Assembly: GCA_903822005.1 (NCBI GenBank)
Contig: CAIJNL010000005.1
Coordinates: forward strand, 1-64,000
Direction of reading: 5' to 3'
Source of the DNA: an uncultured Nitrospiraceae bacterium
GTDB lineage: Bacteria > Nitrospirota > Thermodesulfovibrionia > Thermodesulfovibrionales > Dissulfurispiraceae
Length of the DNA: 64,000 nucleotides
The position numbers were made by a program, and so were the translations under genes. Position 1 is the stretch's first letter. Every line of letters starts with the position of its first letter. Shown piece after piece: positions 16,951 through 25,484 of this stretch. Below the pieces are notes generated by a model, which worked only from the letters and a program-made list of their open reading frames with translations, was not told the origin of the DNA and made no database searches.

Positions 16951-16962
16951 AAATGCGTCAAG
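16951..16962 (+). repeat. 12-bp direct repeat, left copy flanking the 17-20.6 kb island
   Basis: AAATGCGTCAAG occurs here and at 20665-20676, on either side of the AT-rich accessory segment. It could be an attachment-site or target duplication; short enough to be chance. Confidence 0.4.
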
Positions 16963-17087
16963 GAGAATGCAATCATGACAAAAAAGGCCTGACCCCCGAA
17001 AACTGAGCCACTTGTAATTAGAATAGTGTGTGCCATATTTTCTCGCCGTTTCATTGCATCCACCAACTGCTTATTGTATAATTGCAT

Positions 17088-17972
17088 ATGAAAAATATGC
17101 AGACGATTCAACCTAAATTTGCTGTTGGACTTTTAACCCTTCTGGCTGTATTTCTCTATATAGTAAAATTAATTATTTCAATTCGTGGTCTATTCGCAGC
17201 TGTTGCAATTTATCTTATTCTTCTTGCCTTCGGCTTGGTCGAAACAGTTCACGATGAGAGCTTGATTACAAAGATATGGGGTCTCCCGAAAGAATACCAG
17301 ATAGCAGGACTGTCTGCAATAATGACAATAATTGGTTTTTTTGTTGCCTTGAGTATCTCCGGGTCGAGTTGGAAGGCACAATTGAGAGGTAAAATCTCAG
17401 CGGATGCGGCTTTTGATATTGACAAGAGTTACAGCGATGCAACAAAACTTATAACAGAAATGCGAATTTTTTGTGAAACGACTCTTCGTGTGGTAAATTC
17501 CATAAAAGCAGCCACTCCCAGACAGGAAGTAATCTTGCATATTAACTTTGTTAATGGCCAAATCCCAAAGTTTTTTGAGGCTCGGGATAGGTTTTCAAAG
17601 TTGGCTATTGATGTTTATGACTTTGAAAGTCGCTACGCTGTCATATTAGCATCTTTGTGGAATGCAATCAATATGCTCCGCAAGGCAAACACCGCTATCG
17701 GCGATGTTGCAAACAATATGTGGATAATTGTTCCATCCGTGGATACAAAACATCCTGATTCAATAGAACATTTCCTAGTTGGGGTAAACGAGGGAAAATA
17801 CAACAAACTGATAGAATCCTGTAAAGAAGGGCATTCGTTAGTTCCTGGATTGGCTGGTGCTGTAAAAGGCCAATTGCTTCACCCGATAGTGATTATTAAT
17901 TTGCATACTATCAGGTACTTGATACATTCTTCAGCGAATATTCGTCAGTTTATTTGTAAATTGCGAAAATAA
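17088..17972 (+). CDS. Membrane-anchored protein with long cytoplasmic helical domain, unknown
   Basis: Two or three hydrophobic helices fill the first 95 residues (LLTLLAVFLYIVKLIISI, LFAAVAIYLILLAFGLV, IIGFFVALSI). About 200 residues of soluble, probably helical sequence follow, with no motif I recognise. It starts the AT-rich segment and its codon use looks unlike the flanking core genes. No clear Shine-Dalgarno site precedes the ATG at 17088, and a TTG two codons earlier or an ATG three codons later are possible. It is convergent with the AbiV-family gene 40 bp away, which makes a conflict-system role possible but unproven. Confidence 0.7.
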   Translation: MKNMQTIQPKFAVGLLTLLAVFLYIVKLIISIRGLFAAVAIYLILLAFGLVETVHDESLITKIWGLPKEYQIAGLSAIMTIIGFFVALSISGSSWKAQLRGKISADAAFDIDKSYSDATKLITEMRIFCETTLRVVNSIKAATPRQEVILHINFVNGQIPKFFEARDRFSKLAIDVYDFESRYAVILASLWNAINMLRKANTAIGDVANNMWIIVPSVDTKHPDSIEHFLVGVNEGKYNKLIESCKEGHSLVPGLAGAVKGQLLHPIVIINLHTIRYLIHSSANIRQFICKLRK

Positions 17973-18014
17973 AATTAATCGAAACACAATTTACCTATTA
18001 ATAGAATTATTTTC

Positions 18015-18689
18015 TCAACACGCCTTATTCTTTAACATAGTTTCGAATAGCTCGGAGAATTCCATGCGAGTGCCGTGGTCACATTGTACAGATACAGTTA
18101 CTTTATCGAGCAATTTAATGATTTTTTGTGAGTATTCTATTTTTGAATGTAAAGGATAAAATCCTTTAAGTCTGTTCTTTGCAATTTTAAAAACTATTTT
18201 AAGAATCGTTTGATTATGTAAATAAAAAATACTCGGTATCATCGGTTCATCATTAATGAAATCAACATAAAAGCCTATCTGTTTTAATCTTTCTAGTGGA
18301 AGTTCTTTAGGGAACCGGTATCTATAAATCTCAGCCATTTCTTTAGGCAAAAAAGACTTCCCATAGCTTTGCCAAACATGTTGTTTGGTTTGGTGTGAAT
18401 GTATCATTTTCCAGAATTTTATCCATATCTTCTTGTCGTCTTTATTCAAGCAAGCCCCGTTTAGGATAAGCGGGATTTTTGCCAATTCCTCGAGGCAAAG
18501 AACACATAATGAAAAGGCACGAGCGTACCGTTTATTTTCCAATAATATTTCAGCATCCTTATATAGCTCCCGCGCGTTAACATAACAGAAGTGCATGCAC
18601 TTGGCTAATTGCTCTCTTGAAAGAGGATTGGCCATACGCTTGCCTAAAGAAGTAACAAATAGTTTATATTCCTCATCGGTTTGTAGCAT
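18015..18689 (-). CDS. AbiV-family abortive infection protein
   Basis: Residues 35-75 match the AbiV pattern: NARELYKDAEILLENKRYAR followed by LCLEELAKIPL, with a later HSHQTKQ. AbiV of Lactococcus blocks phage translation after infection. The family is HEPN-like and common in defence islands. The length (224 aa) is close to AbiV. No strong Shine-Dalgarno site is seen; GGGAGG lies about 20 nt upstream of the ATG. Its neighbours are an unknown membrane protein and a pentapeptide-repeat membrane protein. A phage defence role here is inference from family and context. Confidence 0.78.
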   Translation of the reverse strand: MLQTDEEYKLFVTSLGKRMANPLSREQLAKCMHFCYVNARELYKDAEILLENKRYARAFSLCVLCLEELAKIPLILNGACLNKDDKKIWIKFWKMIHSHQTKQHVWQSYGKSFLPKEMAEIYRYRFPKELPLERLKQIGFYVDFINDEPMIPSIFYLHNQTILKIVFKIAKNRLKGFYPLHSKIEYSQKIIKLLDKVTVSVQCDHGTRMEFSELFETMLKNKAC

Positions 18690-18751
18690 TTCACTAATAG
18701 CCTAATACCTCCCAAATAAGGTCTTATCTTGAATCTATATTTGCATATTAT

Positions 18752-20407
18752 CTATCTGCGATATTTATTTCTTAGGGCAAAAACAAAAAAAGCGGCTTGA
18801 ACTGGAATAAGCACCTGCGCCAGCACTTTGAGAAATTTGCCCGCTAATGTTATAGGAATGAAATCGGGACTCCTATCGAACAGAGCGAACTGAAGGGTAC
18901 CAAGTATAAGTTTGCCCAAGCTGACCCAATCAACTTGTTCGCCAGACAATGTTAGCTGCATTGCCGCATTCATGCTTTTGTCTTCAACGCCTTCTAATCC
19001 AAGAAACACCGCTAATGAGATAATGAATATTAATAGTGATATAGCTGCACGAAATGGCCGTTCTCCGTAGCCGCTAAATAACCAGTATAGATTGAGGGGG
19101 CTCAAGGGGAAGAATCTTTGAAAGAGGCTGCATTTTCTCTGCATCTCTTTTTCTCCATAATGCCAATTTGAAGCTTCTATTTCATTATGTTCTTCTTTAT
19201 ACTTTTGCTTGAGGAGGCGATACTTATTTTCGACTTTCTGTATATCTGCTCCTGAAAAAAAAGTCATGCTAAACTTTGGGGAAATAGAGCCTAGCTTGCG
19301 ATATATCCTTGTTGAAAGTTTATATTCGCGGTCTTCGAATATGCTTTTATCGACTTCACGTTGCTGGCTTGCCAATAGAATCTCATCATAAAGTATAGTG
19401 CGCCCATGAGAGGTCGGCCATTGAGAGTTAACGAAGTTAATATTTCTCATGTCAGTGTCCCAAAAAACTGCTTTACCTAAATCTACTGAGTGAAACTGCA
19501 ATCGTTCTTTTATAATAATATGCTCAAATCTCGCCTCTCCAAGAAATGTATTCCCCCAAAAACCAGACAAGCCGTTAAGCATCAAATCTAAAAAAGCAGC
19601 GTCCTGATTAACGGTAGTATCAAGAAACTTCAGAGTGTCAAAAGTACATCCACTAACTCTTGCCTCATTAAAGGAACAATCGTGAAAGCTACTGACTTTT
19701 ATGAACGTGGAGTCAAGTAACCCAATAGTGCCAGTCAAGGAGGTTTCATGAATTGTCATGCCGTCATGAAACGTCGAGCCAATGATATATAAATCAGCAA
19801 GTTTAGCCATGAGAAAGCCAAATGATTCATGAAACACAGAGTCAACAATTTTAAAGTAGTCATTAAAGGATACTCCCGATAAATCAAGGTGCTCATGAAT
19901 TTCGACATTTTTTATTGTGACTATTGAAAGGAACGTTGCATCAGAAAAAGATATGGTACCTATGTTTTTACAATTTTGTATTCTGAATTCATCATTGAAG
20001 AGCGACTCATTCAAAAATAACTCTTTTCCTCTTTCAAGCCCATACCCATCTGTAAGAAACAAAATACCTTCAAAATTTGTTCCTGATAAATCACACTTCG
20101 AGTGCACTCTGGTCTCAGCTTGTATCCTCTGACGAACTCGTTTTATAAATTCATCTGAGCTTATACCCTTTTTCCCTTTTGGAGCGTGAAAAACGCAGTA
20201 AGCATTCCCTTCGCCATCTCTATAATCAACAAGAGGGACACTTGCACACCATTTGTATTTATCATTCTTGCAACAGCGCAATGCATTCTCCTCTGCCTTA
20301 TTGCATTTATCTATAAGAGTATTCCATATTTGGCGGCATAAATCAATTAATTCTGCGGTCGAAAAGAGCACTGGAAAAGGCACTGTGAGAGCATTCTTAA
20401 AATCCAA
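18752..20407 (-). CDS. Pentapeptide-repeat protein with C-terminal two-helix channel-like membrane domain
   Basis: Residues about 100-330 consist of degenerate pentapeptide-like strands (DLSGVSF, GSTFHDG, DCSFNEA, GCTFDTL, GNTFLGEARF), which fold as a right-handed beta-helix. A charged linker follows. The C-terminal 130 residues carry LYWLFSGYGERPFRA, a first membrane helix, a pore-like loop and a second helix ending in FALRNKYRR, typical of pentapeptide-repeat proteins with an ion-channel-like end. The 5' end is uncertain: no ATG or Shine-Dalgarno site is near, and the start may be TTG (20407) or GTG (20383), or the N-terminus may be truncated. It belongs to the AbiV island. Confidence 0.75.
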   Translation of the reverse strand: MDFKNALTVPFPVLFSTAELIDLCRQIWNTLIDKCNKAEENALRCCKNDKYKWCASVPLVDYRDGEGNAYCVFHAPKGKKGISSDEFIKRVRQRIQAETRVHSKCDLSGTNFEGILFLTDGYGLERGKELFLNESLFNDEFRIQNCKNIGTISFSDATFLSIVTIKNVEIHEHLDLSGVSFNDYFKIVDSVFHESFGFLMAKLADLYIIGSTFHDGMTIHETSLTGTIGLLDSTFIKVSSFHDCSFNEARVSGCTFDTLKFLDTTVNQDAAFLDLMLNGLSGFWGNTFLGEARFEHIIIKERLQFHSVDLGKAVFWDTDMRNINFVNSQWPTSHGRTILYDEILLASQQREVDKSIFEDREYKLSTRIYRKLGSISPKFSMTFFSGADIQKVENKYRLLKQKYKEEHNEIEASNWHYGEKEMQRKCSLFQRFFPLSPLNLYWLFSGYGERPFRAAISLLIFIISLAVFLGLEGVEDKSMNAAMQLTLSGEQVDWVSLGKLILGTLQFALFDRSPDFIPITLAGKFLKVLAQVLIPVQAAFFVFALRNKYRR

Positions 20408-20746
20408 TTAAATAAAAGACAATTATTGTTGCATTGAATACAAGAATGTACAAGAATGGGGTCAAGTCTTGCAATACCATATTCCCATGCCCCCCCTAAC
20501 TCTACAGCAAAAAACACAAAAGCCGAACCTACAAAGGACGGTTTCCCTTTGCCGACCCGGCCAATCCATTGAACCTTCTGCCCCCCTCCCAGAAGCATCC
20601 AGCCGTCTCTTCTACAATAAATAAAGCACTACAAATGGCGCAATAACGTCATCATGTCACGCTCAAATGCGTCAAGAAAATAATGTTTGAACAAAAAAAC
20701 AGGATTGTTGAGCTGTCGGGCGCGTTGCTGTTTAAATCAATCTGCT
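20408..20746. other. Gene-free boundary of the island with a possible transposon scar
   Basis: I see no reading frame I believe here. The stretch 20455-20495 contains GGGGTCAAGTCTTGCAATA, a sequence type often found beside REP-associated or IS200-like transposase genes, but no transposase is present. The right copy of the 12-bp direct repeat lies at 20665-20676. Confidence 0.35.
20665..20676 (+). repeat. 12-bp direct repeat, right copy flanking the island
   Basis: AAATGCGTCAAG, identical and in the same orientation as 16951-16962. The enclosed 3.7 kb holds the AbiV-family gene and its two neighbours. Confidence 0.4.
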
Positions 20747-20974
20747 CTACTCTACATCTGTCTCTTCCCTTATCACTCTCTCCGCCAGTTCCTTGTCTTC
20801 ATCCCTGACAAGGATCTTAATCTCGCCCATCTTGCCGACATTGACAGGATAAGGACCGACCTTTGATGATCTGAGGACAACGGGTATGTCACCACTTTCG
20901 AGCAGGTCTTTTATGATCTCTGCCTCCATTGTGTCGTACGTAACAAGGACTACCGACCAGGGCTCATCTTTCAC
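20747..20974 (-). CDS. DUF2007-family small protein
   Basis: This 75-residue protein fits DUF2007 (putative signal-transducing protein): VVLVTYDTMEAEIIKDLLES, a central strand region and IKILVRDEDKELAERVI. Members have a ferredoxin-like fold related to PII-type modules, and the function is unknown. The GTG start at 20974 follows AAGGAG with good spacing. It stands alone between the island and talC, on the same strand as talC. Confidence 0.82.
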   Translation of the reverse strand: MKDEPWSVVLVTYDTMEAEIIKDLLESGDIPVVLRSSKVGPYPVNVGKMGEIKILVRDEDKELAERVIREETDVE

Positions 20975-20993
20975 AGGGACTCCTTGTAATGAT

Positions 20994-21141
20994 GATGTAT
21001 GAGGTATTCAGGCTTTCGGCAAAAGAGACCAGAAAACAGGCAATATAATTCCTCTCTGTTTAGTGTGCATCTTCGTTTTTTCCAACTGCCAACGCCAAAT
21101 AACCGGGCCTTTTTGCCTCAAGCCTTAACACCTCATACATC
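20994..21141. repeat. 12-bp inverted repeat in the talC-DUF2007 gap
   Basis: GATGTATGAGGT at 20994-21005 is repeated inverted at 21130-21141, just downstream of talC and upstream of the DUF2007 gene. It could pair in the RNA or mark a small insertion. Nothing else is recognised in this 200-bp gap. Confidence 0.35.
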
Positions 21142-21175
21142 CGGAAAGGGCCGCGCACTCAGGCCCCTGAAACAA

Positions 21176-21826
21176 CTATTTACCAGCTTTTACCTTTTCA
21201 TAGTCCTGCAGAAACTTCTGGAGTCCGATATCTGTAAGCGGATGCTTTATAAGCTGTCCAATAACGCTATAGGGAATTGTCGCAATGTCAGCTCCTATCA
21301 GGGCCGCGTCTATTACATGCAGCGGGTTCCTGATGCTGGCCACAATAACCTGCGTCTCGAAATCATAATTCTCATAGATGGTCATGATGTCAGAAACTAT
21401 GTCCATGCCTATATGGCTTATGTCGTCGAGTCTGCCCACAAATGGGCTTACATAAGTCGCGCCCGCCTTTGCTGCAAGCAATGCCTGGTTAGGCGAAAAG
21501 ATCAAAGTGACGTTGGTCTTGATCCCCGCGGTAAAGAGCCGTTTGACTGCCTTCAGCCCTTCTTCGATCATGGGTATCTTTACAACAATATTTTCATGAA
21601 GCTTTGCAAGGGCTTCCCCTTCTTTGACCATTTCGTCCGCTGTAATGCTTACGACCTCAGCGCTTATCGGTCCGTCGACTATCGCGCATATTTCCTTGAA
21701 GATGGTCACAGGGTCTTTCTTTTCCTTAGAAAGAAGCGAGGGATTAGTGGTGACCCCGTCAATTACACCAAGTTCCCATGCCTTTTTGATCTCTTCGATG
21801 TTTGCAGTATCAATAAAGAATCTCAT
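21176..21826 (-). CDS. tal: Transaldolase, TalC/fructose-6-phosphate aldolase type
   Basis: This 216-residue single-domain aldolase starts [16 protein letters not shown], has GVTTNPSLL and VVKIPM (the Schiff-base lysine), and ends with the TalC-type C-terminal helix. It transfers a dihydroxyacetone unit in the non-oxidative pentose phosphate pathway; the short form is usually annotated as transaldolase. GGGAGG lies upstream of the ATG. It is downstream of glcF on the same strand with a 93-bp gap. Confidence 0.93.
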   Translation of the reverse strand: MRFFIDTANIEEIKKAWELGVIDGVTTNPSLLSKEKKDPVTIFKEICAIVDGPISAEVVSITADEMVKEGEALAKLHENIVVKIPMIEEGLKAVKRLFTAGIKTNVTLIFSPNQALLAAKAGATYVSPFVGRLDDISHIGMDIVSDIMTIYENYDFETQVIVASIRNPLHVIDAALIGADIATIPYSVIGQLIKHPLTDIGLQKFLQDYEKVKAGK

Positions 21827-21919
21827 TTTATCCTCCCGAGTTTATTTGATATTCCGGAACGGTCCGGCTTTGGCCGGCATTACGGTTCCCGTGACGCGAT
21901 GCTGAGCCGACATATTTAC

Positions 21920-23119
21920 TCAGTTCCTCTCTTTTCCGATGCCTGCGGCTATTAATTCTATTATATGTTTTATCGGCCTCTCTTTGAAGCTTCCTGAGAG
22001 CTGAAGAACACAATTGGGACAGGAAGTAACAATCATGTCAGCACCTTCAAAGGCCGCAACTCTTTTTTCCCTGATTGCGCCCGATACATCATCGTGCAGT
22101 AGTCTAACAACACCGCCTAAGCCACAGCAACCCCCTTCAGCGGGTTCTTCGAAATTTACTCCCAGCGCGCGCAGTACCTTGCGGGGTTCTTCGACCGAGC
22201 CGAGATAGTTGACTGTATGGCAGGGATCGTGATAAAAGACCCTGCCCGAATTTTTCGGAACGGGCTTTATGGCACCGATCAGCGACGAATCGCATATGAA
22301 TTTCGATATGTCCGCTGCATTCATTATCCCTTCCCCGATGAGCCCGGGATAAATGTCCCTGATAAAGTGAGCGCAGGTCGGGCAGAGGCTTATGACAGCA
22401 TCGACCTTGAGCTGTTTGAAGGCATTGATGTTTTTTCTTGCCAGGAAAGCGGCCTCGTCTCTTAGTCCCATGCTCAGCAGCGGGGCCCCGCAGCAGACCT
22501 CGCCCTTTGGAAGTACTACCTCAAAGTCCATGGCATTCAGGGCGTGAATAAACGAGCCCCCCATTGAAGGATATAAGAAATCTACAGTGCAGCCGACAAA
22601 CAGGGCGACCCTTCCCCTTGGTTCCGGCACCTTGAATACCGAAACATCTTTTCTGAGCCTGTCGTCAGGCAGCTTCAGTTTCAGTTCTCTCATGGTACTG
22701 AAAGGTTTGATGCTGCCAAGTGCCGTAAGCAGGCCGGCCTGCTCAAGAAACTGGATTGCCTTGTACGCAAGGACCGGATTGCTGAAGGCATATTTTATGG
22801 CGGCCCTGTACAGCCGGTGTTTTTTCCATTTCAGCGCGAGCCTTCTGCGGGCCTCATAAACAGCCCCTGTAACCGATATGCCGCGCGGGCAGTTCGCGTC
22901 ACAATAGCCGCAGAGCAGGCATGTATATATGCGGTCATCCAGGAGATCAGACGGATCAATATCATCAGAAAGAAACCTTTCCGCCAGTTCCGCCCTGCCG
23001 CGTGCGCTCATCCCCTCATTCGCAAACTCTATATGTGTCGGGCAGAGGGCCTTGCAATTGCCGCATTTGACGCAGTTATTCAGGTCGGAGGAGAGGGATG
23101 CGGGAAGCGCTCTATTCAT
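21920..23119 (-). CDS. glcF: Glycolate/lactate oxidase iron-sulfur subunit (GlcF-like)
   Basis: The N-terminal part binds two 4Fe-4S clusters: CVKCGNCKALCP and CLLCGYCDANCP. The C-terminal half carries two cysteine-rich CCG domains (VCCGAPLLSMG and GCCGLGGVVRL), which typify subunits passing electrons from a FAD-type 2-hydroxyacid dehydrogenase to quinone or a heterodisulfide-like partner. The length (399 aa) fits GlcF. The flavin subunit glcD is not in the window. Its start overlaps the larE stop by 8 nt, so the two are coupled. Confidence 0.88.
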   Translation of the reverse strand: MNRALPASLSSDLNNCVKCGNCKALCPTHIEFANEGMSARGRAELAERFLSDDIDPSDLLDDRIYTCLLCGYCDANCPRGISVTGAVYEARRRLALKWKKHRLYRAAIKYAFSNPVLAYKAIQFLEQAGLLTALGSIKPFSTMRELKLKLPDDRLRKDVSVFKVPEPRGRVALFVGCTVDFLYPSMGGSFIHALNAMDFEVVLPKGEVCCGAPLLSMGLRDEAAFLARKNINAFKQLKVDAVISLCPTCAHFIRDIYPGLIGEGIMNAADISKFICDSSLIGAIKPVPKNSGRVFYHDPCHTVNYLGSVEEPRKVLRALGVNFEEPAEGGCCGLGGVVRLLHDDVSGAIREKRVAAFEGADMIVTSCPNCVLQLSGSFKERPIKHIIELIAAGIGKERN

Positions 23120-23927
23120 TCAGGTTGCCGCTGCGAAAACCTTCTATGTCCACGGTTATATATTTAAAGCCGAGTTCCCTGAAGCGCAGCGCTATTTTTG
23201 CCCTGGTCTCTGTTTCCATCAGTCTGTCCAGATCGGTCCTGGGGACCTCAATCCTGGCGAGATCATTGTTATGATTCCTGACGCGCAGTTCCTCGAACCC
23301 CAGGCTTTTCAGGAATGACTCCGCATCCTCGACCCGCCTGAGGCCGTCCTTTGTTATCTGCATCCCGTATGGGAAACGGGATGAGAGGCATGGAGAAGCA
23401 GGACGGGACCATGTCGGAAGCCCGAGGCTTTTTGAGAGCTGCCTGATCTCCTGCTTTGTCAGGCCGGCATCTATCAGTGGGCTTTTTACTCCATGCTTGG
23501 CAGCTGCCCTTCGTCCGGGTCTGAAGTCCGAGAGATCATCGGCATTATTGCCATCGAGAACCACCGCATAGCCCTCCTCCCCGGCAATTCTGAAGAGCTT
23601 GCTGAAGAGTTCATCCTTGCAATAGAAACAGCGTTCTTTCGGATTTTTAGCGAATTCGGGATTATCGAGTTCTGATGTGACGAGTTCCCTGAAAGGCACG
23701 CCTAAGTGGGCCGCCATCTCCTGCGCGCATTTAAGATCGCTCTTCGGCATGGTCTCGGAGACGGCCGTAACGGCGATCATCCTTACACCTGAATCCTTCA
23801 GCGCCTTCAGGAGAAAGGTACTGTCAACTCCGCCCGAGAAGGCGAGCAGCACAGAGTCCATCCCTTTCAGGATTTCGAGCAGTTTATTGTATTTTTCGTC
23901 TATCGGCATGACATTGGCAGGTTTCAC
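23112..23927 (-). CDS. larE: ATP-dependent sulfur transferase for the nickel pincer cofactor
   Basis: LarE adenylates its substrate and gives sulfur to make the dithio form of the pincer nucleotide used by lactate racemase-type enzymes. The PP-loop LLAFSGGVDST is present, followed by ERCFYCK and ASPCLSSRFPYG, whose Cys180 corresponds to the sacrificial or cluster-binding cysteine. The length (271 aa) is typical. The GTG start (23927) has GGAGCG upstream. larA, larB and larC are not adjacent. The coupling to the GlcF-like gene suggests 2-hydroxyacid metabolism. Confidence 0.9.
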   Translation of the reverse strand: MKPANVMPIDEKYNKLLEILKGMDSVLLAFSGGVDSTFLLKALKDSGVRMIAVTAVSETMPKSDLKCAQEMAAHLGVPFRELVTSELDNPEFAKNPKERCFYCKDELFSKLFRIAGEEGYAVVLDGNNADDLSDFRPGRRAAAKHGVKSPLIDAGLTKQEIRQLSKSLGLPTWSRPASPCLSSRFPYGMQITKDGLRRVEDAESFLKSLGFEELRVRNHNNDLARIEVPRTDLDRLMETETRAKIALRFRELGFKYITVDIEGFRSGNLNE

Positions 23928-23975
23928 TTGATTACGCTCCGTATCTTATAAATTCAATCCCGTTTAAGGGGAGTC

Positions 23976-25484
23976 CTAAAGGACCGTTATCTCGTAATGC
24001 TCCTGATGAAACTTGAGGTCTTCCTTGACTATAAGTTTGATCCCGAAGATATCTTCGGTCTCTTCGATAGTATGGCGCTCTTCTTCAGCAAGCAGTTCAG
24101 CCACAGCCGGGTTGGCCGTTATCACCGCCACTTTAGTGCGAGGCAGGCTCATCCTCCTCAGCTTTCTGAATATCTCGTATGCCACGGTTCGCGCGGATTT
24201 GACAAAACCTTTTCCTTCGCAATACGGGCATTGTTCGCAAAGCACCCGGCCCAGGCTCTCCCTGACCCGTTTTCTCGTCATCTGTATGATGCCGAGTTCG
24301 GAAATATTGTATATAGTGCTCTTGGCCCTGTCTTTCTTCATTATCTCGACCATGGCGTTGAAGACCTTGTCCCGGTTCTCGATTTTTTCCATGTCTATGA
24401 AGTCCATGATGATGATCCCGCCGAGATTTCTGAGCCGCACCTGATAGGCGGTCTCTTTGACAGCCTCCAGATTCGTTTTGAGGATAGTATCTTCGAGGTT
24501 CTCCTTGCCGACGAACTTGCCGGTGTTCACATCAATTACCGTCATGGCCTCGGTCTGGTCTATGATGATGTACCCGCCTGACTTCAGCCAGACCTTTCTT
24601 TCGAGGGCCCTCGCCACATCATGCTCAATCGCAAAGGCATCGAAGATCGGCTCGCGTCCGTCGTATAGCTCTATCCTGCTCATAAGTCTCGGGAAATAGG
24701 TACTGACGAAATCGCAGAGGCGCTCGTAATCCTCATAGGAGTCTATTACCAACCTTTCTACATCCTGGCTCATGAAGTCCCTTATGGACCTCGATACCAG
24801 GTTGAGGTCGCTGTATATGAGCGCCGGGGCCGATGCCTTGTCCTTTTTCGCCTGCGTGCTTTCCCACAGATGCAGAAGGAACTCGAGGTCGCGCTTTATC
24901 TCCTCATCAGTCGCATCTTCGCTGGCGGTCCTCATGATGAGACCGTAACCCTTTGGTCTTATTTCAGCCGCGATATCCTTAAGCCGGTTCCTGGTCTCTT
25001 CGCTCTCGATCCTGCGCGATATCCCGACATGGTCGACATTAGGCATTATGACCAGATATCTGCCGGGCAGGGTAACGTAAGAAGTTACACGCGCCCCTTT
25101 TGTGCCCATGGGGTCTTTGGCGACCTGCACAAATATTTCCTGGCCTTCCTGCAGCAGCTCCTCGATAGGCAGGGTCTTGAGCGCCTCGGGCTGAAGGGTC
25201 GGATTGTCTGGGTCCCCGTTGTTGGCTTCAAGAAACGGAGCATAATAGTCTTCCAGATTGGGCATGATGTCTGACACATAAAGAAAGGCGGCCTTTTCGA
25301 GCCCGATATCGATGAATGAAGACTGCATGCCCGGAAGGATCTTCAATACCTTGCCCTTGTAAACATTGCCGACAAGGCTGGAATCCTTATTGCGTTCTAT
25401 ATATATTTCGACGACCTGGCCGCTTTCGAGCAGCGCTACCCTGCTTTCTTCCCTGGTCACATTTATTATGAGTTCACTGATCAC
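23976..25484 (-). CDS. rng: Ribonuclease G/E-family endoribonuclease
   Basis: This enzyme processes rRNA and mRNA. It has an S1 domain near the N-terminus (VGNVYKGKVLKILPGMQSSF), catalytic aspartates in VIDVNTGKF and IIMDFIDM, and a zinc-link CEQCPYC. The 502 residues match RNase G without the long RNase E tail. I prefer the GTG at 25484, because GGAGGAG lies just upstream and GTGA overlaps the stop of the radical SAM gene by 4 nt. This order (radical SAM then rng) is conserved in many bacteria. Confidence 0.94.
   Translation of the reverse strand: MISELIINVTREESRVALLESGQVVEIYIERNKDSSLVGNVYKGKVLKILPGMQSSFIDIGLEKAAFLYVSDIMPNLEDYYAPFLEANNGDPDNPTLQPEALKTLPIEELLQEGQEIFVQVAKDPMGTKGARVTSYVTLPGRYLVIMPNVDHVGISRRIESEETRNRLKDIAAEIRPKGYGLIMRTASEDATDEEIKRDLEFLLHLWESTQAKKDKASAPALIYSDLNLVSRSIRDFMSQDVERLVIDSYEDYERLCDFVSTYFPRLMSRIELYDGREPIFDAFAIEHDVARALERKVWLKSGGYIIIDQTEAMTVIDVNTGKFVGKENLEDTILKTNLEAVKETAYQVRLRNLGGIIIMDFIDMEKIENRDKVFNAMVEIMKKDRAKSTIYNISELGIIQMTRKRVRESLGRVLCEQCPYCEGKGFVKSARTVAYEIFRKLRRMSLPRTKVAVITANPAVAELLAEEERHTIEETEDIFGIKLIVKEDLKFHQEHYEITVL

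Noticed and set aside
20999-21955. Plus-strand reading frame of 318 codons opposite talC
   Set aside because: It is antisense to talC, which shows a complete transaldolase sequence; the frame has no recognisable motif.
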